Shown here in pieces: positions 42,367 to 53,371 of a DNA stretch of 64,000 bases. The position numbers were made by a program, and so were the translations under genes. The DNA is from Trebonia sp963737285 (GTDB lineage Bacteria; Actinomycetota; Actinomycetes; Streptosporangiales; Streptosporangiaceae), in the NCBI GenBank assembly GCA_963737285.1, contig CAVTRT010000003.1, positions 3,968,001-4,032,000 on the forward strand. The letters are read 5' to 3'. The stretch's first letter is position 1; each line of letters begins with the position of its first letter. The notes beneath the pieces were generated by a model, which saw nothing but the letters and a program-made list of their open reading frames with translations, was not told where the DNA came from and did not search any database.

Positions 42367-45300
42367 ATGACGCTGTCTCGCCGAAGCATCCTTCAGGTCG
42401 GCCTAGCCGCCGCCGGCGTCGCCGCTACCGGGGGGCTGAGCACGGTATTTGCCCCGTCGGCGGCGGCGGCGCCATCGAATATTTCGCCGGCGGGATATAC
42501 CGTCCCGCTGGCGCCATTGCGGCCGGCCGCGTTCTTGCGCCTGCCACCGGGATCAGTCCAGCCGTCCGGCTGGCTAGCGACGCAACTGGACCTCCAGGCC
42601 AACGGGGGGTGCGGCTCTACCCGCAGGTATCGCACTTCCTGGACCTGTCCACGACCGGCTGGATTAATCCATCCCAGGCGAACGGCTGGGAGGAAGTGCC
42701 TTACTGGCTTCGCGGGTTCATCCCGCTGGGGCAGATCACTGGCAACAGCTCGCTGCAGGCCACCGCCGATCAGTGGGTTTCCGGCATCGTAGCCACCGCC
42801 GCCTCTGATGGTTTCTTCGGGCCCTCGTACCTGCGGACCGAGCTGAACGGCGGGTTTGACCCATGGCCGTTCATGCCCATGCTGCAGGCCCTGCGCTCGG
42901 CGTATGAGATCAGCGGAGACTCCGCGATTACCACCGTGATGGCGAACTACCTGGCGTTCCTGGCCCAGCAGCCGACGTCGGTCTACAACAATGGCTGGGG
43001 CGCCACCCGCTGGGCATCGATGATCGACGTCATCTACTGGCTGTACAACCTCAACGGCGACTCCAGCCTGCTCGACCTGGTCAAAACCATCCACGCCAAC
43101 TCCGCAAACTGGGAGAGCGGGCTGCCCACGCTGCACAACGTCAACATCTCCTCGGGGTTCCGCGAGCCCGCCATGTACTCGGTCCTGTCCGGCAACAGTT
43201 CCGACCTCGCCGCGACCTACGCCCGCTATAGCGACGTGATGAGCACCTACGGGCAGTTCCCCAGCGGCGGGTTCGCCGGGGACGAGAACGCGCGGCCCGG
43301 CTACACCGATCCGCGGCAGGGCTTCGAGACCTGCGGCATCGTGGAGTTCATGGCCAGCCATGAGATCTTGCACCGGATCACCGGGGATCCGGTCTGGGCC
43401 GACCGGGTCGAGGAACTGGCCTTCAACAGCCTGCCGGCCGCGCTGGACCCGATGGGCCGGGTGGTCCACTACATCACCAGCCCCAACAGCATTGACCTCG
43501 ACGACGTCGCCAAGACTCTCGGGCAGTTCGACGACACCTTCGCGTTGCAGGCGTACCTGCCCGGCGTGGACCAGTATCGCTGCTGCCCGCATAACTACGG
43601 CATGGGCTGGCCGTACCTGACGGAGGAGATGTGGCTGGCCACCCCGGACGGCGGGCTGTGCGCCGCCATGTACGGCCCGTCGGCGGTGACCGCGAAGGTC
43701 ACCGGCGGGGTATCGGTGACCATCACCGAGAGCACCGGGTACCCGTTCTCTGACACGGTGACGCTCAGCGTGGCACTGAATTCCCCGACCACCTTCCCGC
43801 TGATGCTGCGTATCCCCGGCTGGTGCTCCTCCCCGGCGATATCCGTCAACGGCACGGCCGTAGCCGCCAGCGCGGGACCGGCCTACGCGCGCATCAACCG
43901 GACCTGGTCCAACGGTGACCAGGTCACCTTGACAATGCCGATGTCGCCGACGGTGCGCACGTGGAGCACCCAGGAGAACGCCGCGTCGGTGAGCTACGGC
44001 GCACTGGAGTTCTCGCTGCAGATCACCGAGAACTGGGTGCAGACCGCCGGCACCACCCAGTGGCCGCAGTTGGAGGTACACGCCGGCTCCCCCTGGAACT
44101 ACGGGCTCGTGCCCGGGGCGGCTATCGAGGTGGCGACCGGCGGCGACATTAACAACCCGTTCACTCAGGCGAACGCACCGATCGTGCTGACCACCTCCGC
44201 GCAGGTGATCCCTGGCTGGCAGGCCGATTCCGAGTCGGTCGTGACCCCCCTGGTGACCGGCCCGATCGCCACCACCACCCCGGTCGAGCAGGTCAGCCTC
44301 ATCCCGATGGGTGCCGCCCGGCTACGGATCAGCACGTTCCCGCAGACCGGTGGCGCGGCGTCGTGGTCGGCCGGGAACGGGACGTTCCGGATACTCAACC
44401 GCAACTCCGGCCTGGTTCTCGGCGTGTCCGGCATGTCCGCCGCCAATTCCGCTCCTGTCGTCCAGTTCGCCGACAACGGCACGGCCGACCACCTGTGGCG
44501 GCTGGTAGACGCCGGGGCCGGCAACCTCAAGATCCAGAACGTCAACAGCGGCCTGCTGCTCGGCGTGTCGGACATGTCCACCGCCGAGTCCGCTCCCATC
44601 GTCCAGTTCGAGGACAACGGCACGGCCGACCACCTGTGGCGGCTGCTGGACGGCGGGTCCGGGTGGTTCCGGATCAGCAACTGCAACAGCGGGCAAGTGC
44701 TCGGCGTTTCGGGCATGTCCACCGCCGATTCCGCTCAGGTGGTGCAGTTCGCTGACACCGGGACCCTCGACCACGACTGGCAGCTCATCCCGGATGGCCA
44801 GGTGAAACTGTGCAACCGCAACTCCGGCCTGCTGCTCGGCGTCTCGGACATGTCCACCGCCGATTCCGCACCCATTGTCCAGTTCGCCGACAACGGCACC
44901 GCCGACCACCTGTGGGTGTTCGTGCCCAACTCCGATGGCAGCTTCCGCATCAGCAATGTCAACAGCGGGCTAGTGCTCGGCGTCTCGGACATGTCCACCG
45001 CCGAATCCGCCCAGGTGGTGCAGTTCGCTGACACCGGGACCCCCGACCACAACTGGATCATCCGCGCCGCGCCCGGGGCCGGGGGGGTGCTGCGCTTCCA
45101 GAACGTCAACAGCGGGCTAGTGCTCGGCGTTTCGGGCATGTCCACCGCCGATTCCGCTTCCATTATCCAGTACGCCGACGACGGCACCGCCGACCACCAG
45201 TGGCAGGTAGTGGCGGCCACCGGGACCGCGACGTGGCCGGCCTCGATCACGTGGGCGCCGTTCAAGATAGTCAACAAAAACTCGGGCCTGCTCCTCGGTG

Positions 45301-46094
45301 TCTCCGGCATGTCCATGGCCGACAGCGCTGACGTCGTCCAGTACGAGGACAGCGGCACGGCCGATCACCTGTGGTGGCTGGTAGACGCCGGGTCCGGCAA
45401 CATCAAGATCCAGAACGTCAACAGCGGCAAGGTACTCGGGGTGCCCGGCATGTCTACCGCCGAATCCGCCCCGATCGTCCAGTTCGCCGACGACGGCACG
45501 GCCGACCACCTGTGGCGGTTGCTGCAAGAGGGGACCTATCGGTTCCGGATCAGCAACGTCAACAGCGGGCTAGTGCTCGGCGTGTCGGACATGTCCACCG
45601 CCGAATCGGCTCAGGTGGTGCAGTTCGCCGACAACGGCACGGCCGACCACCTGTGGCAACTCGTCCCGTATAACCCGGTGAAAGTGCTCAACCTGAACAG
45701 CGACAAGGTGCTCGGGGTGTCCGGCATGTCCACGGCCGACAGCGCTGACGTCGTCCAGTACGACGACGACGGCACGCCCGACCACCTGTGGGTATTCCTG
45801 CCCAACGCAGACGGCAGCCTCCGGATCAGGAACAACTACACCGGCAAGGTACTCGCCGTGTCGGGGATGTCCACGGCCGATTCCGCCCCGGTCGTCCAGT
45901 ACGACGACAACGGGACCCTCGACCACAACTGGATCATGCAAGTCTCGCCCGATGGCGGCGCGGTGATCGAGTTCAAGAACGTCAACAGCGGGCTAGTGCT
46001 CGGCGTGTCGGACATGTCCACGGCGGATTCCGCTCAGGTGGTCCAGTTCGATAACAACGGCACCGCCGACCACAACTGGCAGATAATCGCGTAG
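42367..46094 (+). CDS. Tat-exported GH127-type beta-L-arabinofuranosidase with 12 ricin-type repeats, one frameshift
   Basis: A Tat signal SRRSILQVGLAAAGVAATGG starts the protein. In the G6 run at 42604-42609 the frame breaks; one G more (or two fewer) restores it. The (alpha/alpha)6 domain holds the GH127 zinc/Cys set: Glu-Cys in GFETCGIVEFMASHEILHRI and the vicinal cysteines of YRCCPHNYGMGW, the latter including the known nucleophile position. After a beta domain come twelve about 46-residue repeats with LGVSxMSxAxSAxxVQxxDxGTxDHxW, equal to four beta-trefoils. The product should release beta-linked L-arabinofuranose while bound to polysaccharide. It faces a GH54 enzyme across a terminator. 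Confidence 0.85.
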
Positions 46095-46106
46095 CGGATG
46101 GTCAGG

Positions 46107-46141
46107 CCGCCAGGCCCAGGCACCGGTCTTGGGCCTGGCGG
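46107..46141. terminator. Perfect hairpin between the two convergent arabinofuranosidase genes
   Basis: CCGCCAGGCCCA (46107-46118) pairs exactly with TGGGCCTGGCGG (46130-46141) around an 11-base loop, 12 bases after the GH127 stop and about 30 bases before the end of the GH54 gene. It can serve both directions. Confidence 0.8.
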
Positions 46142-46173
46142 TTCCACTTGACCACGCACCCGTGCAAGAGCTG

Positions 46174-49100
46174 CTACCAAAGGTAGAACGTCTGCGAGGG
46201 TGACGTGCTGCAGTCACCGAGTTGCAGTTGCGTCCCGTTCGCGGTGTTGTCGCCGGGGTCGGTCAGGCACAGCAGGCCGGCACCCAGGTTCATCAGTACT
46301 ACGTAGTTCTGTGTCCCTTCCGACACTGTTTGCCAGATCCATACCTGGGTCTTGGAGCCGTCGCAGTTCGCTATCACGACCGGCGTGCCGGCCGTCGTCC
46401 CCCCGCCGGCCGTGTCCAGGCACTCGCCGAGCGTTGACAGGGCCCCGCTGGCCGTCATCGCCCAGTGCTGGTCCTGGGCGTAGGGCTGGCAGCCCCACAG
46501 GTCCACTGGGGAGCCGTTGCCTCCGGTGTCGTCGCCGAGCACGTCCATGCACTGCCCGCCGGGTGCGGCGACCATGTTGCCGCCGGTGACGGCGAACTCC
46601 TGTGCCGTGGTCGCCTCGCCCCCGCCGGCGCTGGTGCTGGCCGTGCAGGGCGAGATCCGCAGCTGGGTGCCGTTAACCTGGCTGGGGTCGGTCAGGCACA
46701 GGCCGGACAGCGGGTTCCATAGCTCCCCGTCCTGTTCCTGCGCCCACTGCTGAGTACCTGAGCCGTTGCAGTTATTCAGGTCGGCCAGGGCGCCCTGGGC
46801 GGTGCTCTCGCCGACGGTGTCCAGGCACAGGCCCAGCGTCTGGAGTGACCCGTTGTCGTTGTGCAGCCAGTGCTGGTCCTGCGCCTGGGGCTGGCAGGTC
46901 CACACGTCCACCGCTGTTCCGGCGGTCCCGGTGTCGTCGCCGAGCACGTCCAGGCACTCGTTCGCGTTGCCGCCTATGGTGACCACGCCCGCGGGCGGGT
47001 AGAGGGTGGCGTCGTAGGCCAGCCAGTCCTGGGCCCCGGTGCCGTTGCAGTCCCAGATCTGCAGCTGGGTGCCGTTGGTGGTGTTGCTGCCCGGGTCATC
47101 CAGGCACAGCCCCGACTGCGGGTTGACCAGCGACCCGTTGGCCTGCTGGCGCCAGACCTGGCCGCCCACGCCGTCGCAGGTCCACAGCTCCACCTTCGTC
47201 CCCTCAGCCGTGCTGTTGCCGTCGATGTCCAGGCACTTGCCGAGCGTCTCCAGCTGCCCGCCCTTGGTCACCGTCCAGTGCTGGTCGACGGCATACGTCT
47301 GGCAGCCCCACAGGTCCACCGGCGAGCCATTCCCGCCGGCGTCGTCGCCGAGCACGTCCAGGCACTTGTCGCTGGAGGTGTTGACGATCGGCTGCCCGCC
47401 GGTGACGTCGAACAGCTGGGGCGACTCGCCGTTGCAGTACCAGATCTGCAGCTGGGTGCCGTTGGCCTGGTTGCCGCTGGGGTCGTCCAGGCACTGCCCG
47501 GACTGGGGGTTGAGCAGCGCGCCGTCCGGCTCGGTCAGCCACTTCTGGCCGCCTTCCCCGTTGCAGGTCTCCACGTCCGCCTTCGAGCCCGGCGCGGTGG
47601 CGTTGCCGATGACCGACAGGCACAGGCCGAGGGTCACCAGCGAGTCGTTGTAGGCGTCGTGCAGCCAGTGCTGGTCCTGCGCCTGGGGCTGGCAGTCCCA
47701 CACGTCGACCGCCGTCCCGGAGGTCCCGGTGTCGTCGCCGAGCACGTCCAGGCACTCGTTGACGTTGCCGCCCACGGTGACCACTCCCGCCGGCGGGTAG
47801 AAGTTGGCGTCGTAGGCCATCCACTGCTGCCCCGGCCCGCCTTCGCAGCCCTGGACCTGCAGCTGAGTGCCGTCGGTCGTGTCGTCGCCGGGGTCGGCCA
47901 GGCACAGCCCGGACAGCGGGTTGACCAGCGCCCCGCCGGCCTGCTGGCGCCAGACCTGGCCGGCCTCGCCGTCGCAGGCCTCCACGTCCACGTCCGCGTT
48001 GGCGGCGGTGCTGTTGCCGACGATGCTCAGGCACATGCCCAGCGTCCCCAGCTGGCCACCGGAAGCTCAGCGTCCAGTGCTGGTCAGCGGCGGTGTCCTG
48101 GCAGTCCCAGATGTCCACCGCGGTACCAGAGGTCCCGGTGTCGTCGCCGAGCACGTCCAGGCACTTCCCGCTGGGAGCATTGACCACAGGATTGCCGCCA
48201 TTGACCGACCAGTCCTGCGCCGCGGCGCCGTTACACGTCCAGATCCGCAACTGAGTACCGTCAGTCAGGTTACCGTCCGGGTCATCCAGGCACTGCCCGG
48301 ACGGGCGGTTGAACAGCGCCCCGTCCGGTTCCTGGAGCCACTGCTGGCCACCCTCCCCATTACAGGTCTCCACGTCCACCAGCGAGCCGACGGCAGTGGA
48401 GTCGCCGACAACCGACAGGCACAAGCCGAGGGTCACCAGCGAGTCATTGGAGGCCTCGTGCGTCCAGTGCTGGTCTACCGCGTAAGACTGGCAGTCCCAG
48501 ATGTCCACCGCGGTGCCAGAGGTCCCAGTGTCATCGCCGAGCACGTCCAGGCACTTCCCGCTGGCATTCGTCACCGTGTCCGCCACCGGCGCGATGCCAC
48601 CGGAGTTACCGGCGTAGCCAGCCGAGACGATGCCGGCCTGGACGGCGTCCTCGGTGGCCTGGTCCGGGAAGCCCTGCGTCATCACGCCCTCGAAGAACGA
48701 GCCGGTGTCCCAGTTGCTGTTGTCCCCGCCGGTGCCTAGCACGATCCCGCCCTCCAGCGTCATCGGCATGTAGCCGCCGGTTGTTGGCAGGGACCCGTTC
48801 CAGTAGGTAGTCAGGCCGCCGGACTGGGCGTTGCCGCCATCGAGCGCGTACGTGTTCGTCCCGTTGTTCTCCAGCATCGCGGTGGCGAAGTCGGCGCTGA
48901 TCCCGGTATTGGCGAGGTTCGAGCCGTTCGCGCCCTGGAACAGGCCGTTCTCCAAGTCGGCCTCGACCCAGGGGCCGCTTCCCGTGCATGGCCCGATGTA
49001 GCACGTCGTGCTGAAGTTGACGGCGTCCATGTGCCCGTTGCCGTTGTCGTTGCTGTTGGCCTCCGCGTTGCCGAAGTCCATGCAGCAGCGGGAGTTGACG

Positions 49101-50419
49101 TTGGTGCCGGACGCCACCATGTACACGCTCTCGGGATCGTCACCAGTCGCGGTCCCGTGGGCGCTGTTATCCCGGTAGCCGGTCCCCGGGGTGATGTCCA
49201 GGCCGTACGCCTCGTGGCCGCCGATCGTGATCGGCAGCGCGCTGGCGATAGCGGGGTTATCCGGAGTGGAGACGGCTTCGCCGCCCGGCGCGACGGTCAG
49301 GTCGTTCCACTCCGGCGACTGGTCGTAGATCTTGGTGACGGTGCAGATCGTGTCAGCGCAGAAGGCATCCTGCTCGGCGGCGTTGACGTCGCCGCCCGTC
49401 GACAGCAGCCCGATGTCGGCCGTCGTCTTGTCCGAACCGCGCTGCACCTGGTACAGCGGTCCGTCATAGGAGGAGTACAGTGCCCGGTCCATGCTGTAGG
49501 CCGCCGTGCACGGCGTACCGTCCGTGCTGTATAGGTCACAGGACCGAGTGCCCGCCGCAGGCCCATCGTAATCGGCCACTGCTATCGGCAGGGAATTTTC
49601 CAGTCCGATCCAGATTTCCCCGAACTCTTCCACGGCCGTGCCGGCCGCGGTCCCGGCCCAGGAGGAGATCCCCGGCACATTGTTCACGATCCAGGTACCT
49701 AGCCGCCCGGCGGCGGCGGCACCGGCGGTCTTGAAGAACGGGCTGATCCACTTCTCCCATGCGAAGCCGCCGACCGCTCCGCCCACCGTGCTGATTATCA
49801 AGTTCGACCAGAACGCCGGACTTGAGAAGTCGTTGTCGAAGTAAGCCTCCAGCATGGCCTTCGTGAAGCCCATCACGGCGCCGCCGAGGGGGGTGCAGAT
49901 GAGCGGGATCAGGGCAGCGCCGACCCCAGTGGCTGTCAGGACCGCGATGCATGCCCCCCGCAGCCCGTACCCGATCGCAGTGCTGAGCGCCCAGGCGATG
50001 AACCCCTGCCACACAGACGCGTTGGCCTCTACTTCCGCGACCGGGATGTCGAAGACCATGCCGGTGCCGTCGGAGGTCATGCTCAGCGTGGGATCGAAAT
50101 CCGGTGCGGGGTCGGTGTTAGCGACGCCAACGCTAGCGAAATCCCCGGCGTACTCTTGCATCGTCCGCTCGAGCTGCCCGCTCAGGCTGGTGCCCCCCGC
50201 ATTGACCTGGCTCACGATCTCCTGCAGGTAGGACGGGGCGATGCCCAGGTCCGACGCGCTCAGCGTGATCGTGAAGTCTCCGCCGGGCGCTGACACGGTC
50301 GCCTGCGCGGGCACCGCGGCGGCCAGGCCCGCGGCCACCGCCAGCGACACCACCATGATCAGCGTGAGATAGCAGCGCCGAATGAGCCGACGGATGGTGG
50401 GCTTTCTTGCCACGGGCAT
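46174..50419 (-). CDS. Secreted GH54-type alpha-L-arabinofuranosidase with 18 ricin-type repeats, one frameshift
   Basis: ATG 50419 opens MPVARKPTIRRLIRRCYLTL with a signal peptide ending PAQA. About 240 residues of unrecognised, partly hydrophobic sequence come first (GAALIPLICTPLGGAVMGFT). The GH54 catalytic domain follows: CDLYSTDGTPCTAAYSMDRA, YQVQRGSDKTTADIGLL, DAFCADTICTVTKIYDQSPE, and SRCCMDFGNAEANSND with the vicinal cysteines typical of AkAbfB. Then come six beta-trefoils, 18 repeats, cycling KCLDVLGDDTGTSGTAVD, LGLCLSVVGDST and SGQCLDDPDGN. A one-base shift near 48060 splits the second trefoil; the downstream part is intact to TAG 46174. About 1400 aa in all. Expected to cut alpha-arabinofuranosyl side chains. 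Confidence 0.85.
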
Positions 50420-50576
50420 TCTCCGTATCAGGCACGCCGGGTCAGAACACGGCGAGGCGGACTCAAGGACTCGAAAAATTAGTGACAGCACATACTGTTG
50501 CCGCGCCCAGGAGGAGATCCGCCCCGTGAACCATGGGTTGACGGGGCCGAATTACCACTGTCCGCCTTGCATTCAT

Positions 50577-51595
50577 TTATACAATTTTGGCACCATTTGC
50601 CACCCTGATTAAACAGGTTGGCAGGATGCATGTCAACAAACTTCTGGTGAATCCCATGATGCGGGCTCGCCAACCCGGCACTTTGGTGGTACCGACCGAC
50701 CAGACGGCGCCGTTGGCACCCACCGAGACGGCGGTCGCGCTTCCCGGCCTGGCCGCGAAGTTCACTGGTGATGGGATCGCTGACACCTGGGTTGAGGCGG
50801 AAGAGTAGCCCACGCCGTTCTGGGCCTTGATGACGAAGTAATAAGTCGTCCCGTCAGTCAGGCCCGTGACGGCGTAGGAGGTGCCCGTGATGGCCGTCTT
50901 GCTGACCGGCGTGGAGTTCTCCCGGCCAGTCGCGGTCCCAGCGTAGACCCAGTAGCCGGTGATGGAGCTACCGCCGTTGGCGGCCGGGGCCCGCCAGGTG
51001 AGCGTGACCTTCGCGTTCCCGGCGGTCGCGGTCACGCTCGTGGGAGCGCCTGGCACCGTGCCGCCTGGGGTCACCGGCCTGGACGCCGCCAAGGCCGGCC
51101 CGGTACCGATGGAGTTCGTGGCCGTGACCGTGAACGTGTAGGCCCTGCCACTGGTGAGGCCGGTGACCTTGAGGGGATGGTGATCCCGGTCGCGGTCGCG
51201 CCGCCTGGGCTGGCGGTCACCGTGTAGTAGTTGACCGGGTCACCGCCGTCAGAGGCGGGCGGCGTAAAGCTCACCGTCGCGTTGCCCTCGCTGCCAGCTA
51301 CCGCGGTGACGCCGGTCGGCGCGTCAGGCGCGGTTGCCGGAGTGATGACCGTGATTGTCGCGGTAGTGGTAACGATGGTCCCGCCCGTCGCAGAGCCCAG
51401 CCTGAAGGTGAACGTCAGCGGGCTAATCGCATCACAGTTGAGGATCGGCACCCGCACCGTCTGAGTGGTCACGCCAGGCGGGAAGGTAAGCGTCCCGGCC
51501 GCGTACAAGTATGCGGAATTAGGGTAGACACCCGCTCCGTTTACGGAGGTGGCCGTCCCGGAAGACGTCGCGTAGCTGACGGTGACCGTTCTCGA
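50577..51595 (-). pseudogene. Calx-beta/fibronectin type III protein remnant
   Basis: Starting without an initiation codon, a Calx-beta-like unit (TLTFPPGVTTQTVRVPILNC) leads to a fibronectin III domain (PDAPTGVTAVAGSEGNATVS). After a one-base shift near 51175 a second FN3 follows (PGAPTSVTATAGNAKVTLTW, TTYYFVIKAQNGVGYSSAST). The tail has a short ATAVSVGANGAVWSVGT like tectonin-type repeats, then degenerates. It is the middle of a once large secreted protein. Confidence 0.65.
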
Positions 51596-51848
51596 TCAAG
51601 CGGGCACGCACCCGCTTGTCACCATGACCAGCGCCATGGCCGCGTCGGTTTGCAACTTGTAGGCCTCGGGCGCGTTGCGGGCCAAAGCTGTCCGAAATTC
51701 CACCATATAAACACTAAGATCAAAAATTCCATGGCGTTTCCGTCTGATTGGCCTTATTCCACTGGTCACCTACGTCTTGTGCACCATGAGCCACATGGCG
51801 ACCTGGACCGGACAGCCCCGGGTCGGCATCGACCACGCCGTCGCCGCC
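51596..51848. other. Lower-GC spacer without a gene
   Basis: Contains an AT-richer segment (about 51685-51760) unlike the surrounding DNA. No ribosome site, no recognisable protein. Confidence 0.4.
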
Positions 51849-51960
51849 CACACCTGGTACACCCGCCTGAGCTGCGGGAACGGGCGGTGCAGATGATGTT
51901 TGACCTGCGTGCGGAATCGGGGAACGACCGCGGGTCACTCGCCAGAACGGCTTTGCCCTG
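51849..51960 (+). mobile_element. IS3-family OrfA fragment
   Basis: PPELRERAVQMMFDLRAESG matches the N-terminal helix-turn-helix lead of IS3 OrfA proteins (xPELRERAVRMV...). Only about 35 codons remain, with no OrfB and no inverted repeats. Confidence 0.55.
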
Positions 51961-52034
51961 CTGCGGCGTGCCCGGAGCCGCCTAGACGCGGGGTGGACGG
52001 CGTAGTGCTGGTTGAGGCCGGCGCGCCCCGGACC

Positions 52035-52176
52035 CGGGGGTGTCCGCGACGAACTGGACCTGGTCGCCGCCATTCAGCGCCACTTTCCAGAAGTCGATCG
52101 GGCCGCCGCCACCCGCCTCATAGACGCTGTTCGCGACAGTGGGACTCCCGATCGCGTACGAGGTCGCGATCGTGTG
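52035..52176 (-). pseudogene. Secreted-protein fragment (PPC-like)
   Basis: IATSYAIGSPTVANSVYEAG followed by DFWKVALNGGDQVQFVADTP resembles a bacterial pre-peptidase/PPC-type beta domain strand pair. Both ends are cut by unrelated sequence. Confidence 0.35.
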
Positions 52177-52227
52177 GCCGGGGGCCGTCGTCCGCGCGCC
52201 CGCCGGGGCTGACGCGTGCGCGGATGC

Positions 52228-52357
52228 CGCCGATGCGACGCCGGATCGCCCAGGCAGGCCGGGAACTGCAGCGCGAGCCTCCCATCGTGCTGGCAAGCCG
52301 GATGCTGCGGGCCACCCGGCAGGAATGGCATGAGCAAGGCGACTGCTGGGCAAGGTA
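52228..52357 (+). pseudogene. Fragment of a SpaB_C lantibiotic-dehydratase-like gene
   Basis: IAQAGRELQREPPIVLASRM then RQEWHEQGDCWAR, ending in a stop, copies the segment at 25078-25190 at both protein and DNA level (about 110 bases, very similar by eye). No start; an isolated piece. Confidence 0.7.
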
Positions 52358-52445
52358 GCCCGGCTAGCCGGGCTACCTGTGATGGTGGAATCGCCCGTCA
52401 GAGGCGCCGGTGGCTGGAGCAGGCGCGGGCAGGAGGCTGGGCGGA

Positions 52446-52886
52446 TTATGGGCGCCCACCGGGCTCGGCGCCGCAGCTGGTTACGCCGTACTCAATGTAG
52501 AAATAGCCGTAGAGGTTGTCCAGGACGGACCTGCCGGATGTCAGGCAGCGCGATGTGTTCGTATCTTTGGCGTAGACCCATATGATCGAGTTTGAGTTGT
52601 CATTGAGCGAGCCCGGGTCGGGATTAGATGCGTAGTCGTCCGAGAATGGCCACCAAGCCCCATTCCACCCGTCGGTAGCGAGTTCTGCGGGACTGCCCCA
52701 GGTGACGTAGTTGCCTGTGTAGTTGTCGTTCGGGAAGAGGCACACGGTGCTGCTCGGGCAAGTGAAGTCGGCCTCAGCGGGCGATGCGGTTGCGGCTTGC
52801 GCGGATGCTGTGGCGCCACCTGATATGAGGAGTGCGGTCGCTGCGGCGAGCACGGCTGCCCTGCGGCGTGTCAGAAGTTGTTTCAT
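52446..52886 (-). CDS. Secreted peptidase-inhibitor I36-like protein
   Basis: 146 aa. ATG 52886 follows AAGGA at nine bases; a second in-frame MKQL lies upstream without a site. A signal peptide ends near AQA. The mature domain has DFTCPSSTVCLFPNDNYTGN, LNDNSNSIIWVYAKD and SRCLTSGRS with four cysteines, the layout of the SMPI/I36 crystallin-like inhibitor fold. It probably inhibits an extracellular metalloprotease or is a general secreted crystallin-like protein. Confidence 0.75.
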   Translation of the reverse strand: MKQLLTRRRAAVLAAATALLISGGATASAQAATASPAEADFTCPSSTVCLFPNDNYTGNYVTWGSPAELATDGWNGAWWPFSDDYASNPDPGSLNDNSNSIIWVYAKDTNTSRCLTSGRSVLDNLYGYFYIEYGVTSCGAEPGGRP

Positions 52887-53371
52887 GCGCGGTTTTCCTT
52901 TCTTCGGCAACTGTTTCATGCGGCAAGAAAAGACGATACACCTACCAGTGGATGCTTTCACCCGGTTTGCCTCGAATTTCGCCTGGAGGCTCCCGTGGCG
53001 GGTTACCGTGGGCGGTCGCGTCATGTGGTTGTCCTGAGGCCCGGCAATACCCAGCCCGGCGCCCCGGAAGTGCCGGGATGACCGCTGCGTTTTTGACGTT
53101 ATTGCAGGCAGCCGGTTCCTTGCCCTGGGGGTTTGTGGTGATAGGAATGGAATTTTGCGTGCTCGGACCGCTGGTGGTGCAGTACGACGGCTTCGCCCGC
53201 TGGCTAGAGCCGGCGCCAAGCCCGAGTTCCTCAGCATCACCAAGCTCAACGCAACAGCCAAGGACCTCGGCCAACGCCGCCCCCTCGCCTCCGACGAGCG
53301 CCTCTGCCGACCGCGGGAGGTTCGGTCACTGCTTGTCATGACGATGTCCTGGCCGCTCACGGACAGGACAT
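52887..53371. other. Intergenic stretch with a SARP regulator stub
   Basis: MEFCVLGPLVVQYDGFARW (ATG 53147, about 20 codons) is the invariant start of AfsR/SARP regulators, after which the homology ends. The stretch 53215-53320 also reads somewhat protein-like (ITKLNATAKDLGQRR) but has no support. Confidence 0.5.

Noticed and set aside
42393..44081. 562-aa leftward open frame
   Set aside because: Shadow of the GH127 catalytic domain; low-complexity composition.
44384..46091. CRISPR-like repeats
   Set aside because: Repeats are about 140-150 bases, in frame and translate to ricin-type units; no short constant repeats with unique spacers.
46861..48183. 440-aa rightward open frame
   Set aside because: Antisense of the lectin repeats of the GH54 gene, repetitive for that reason only.
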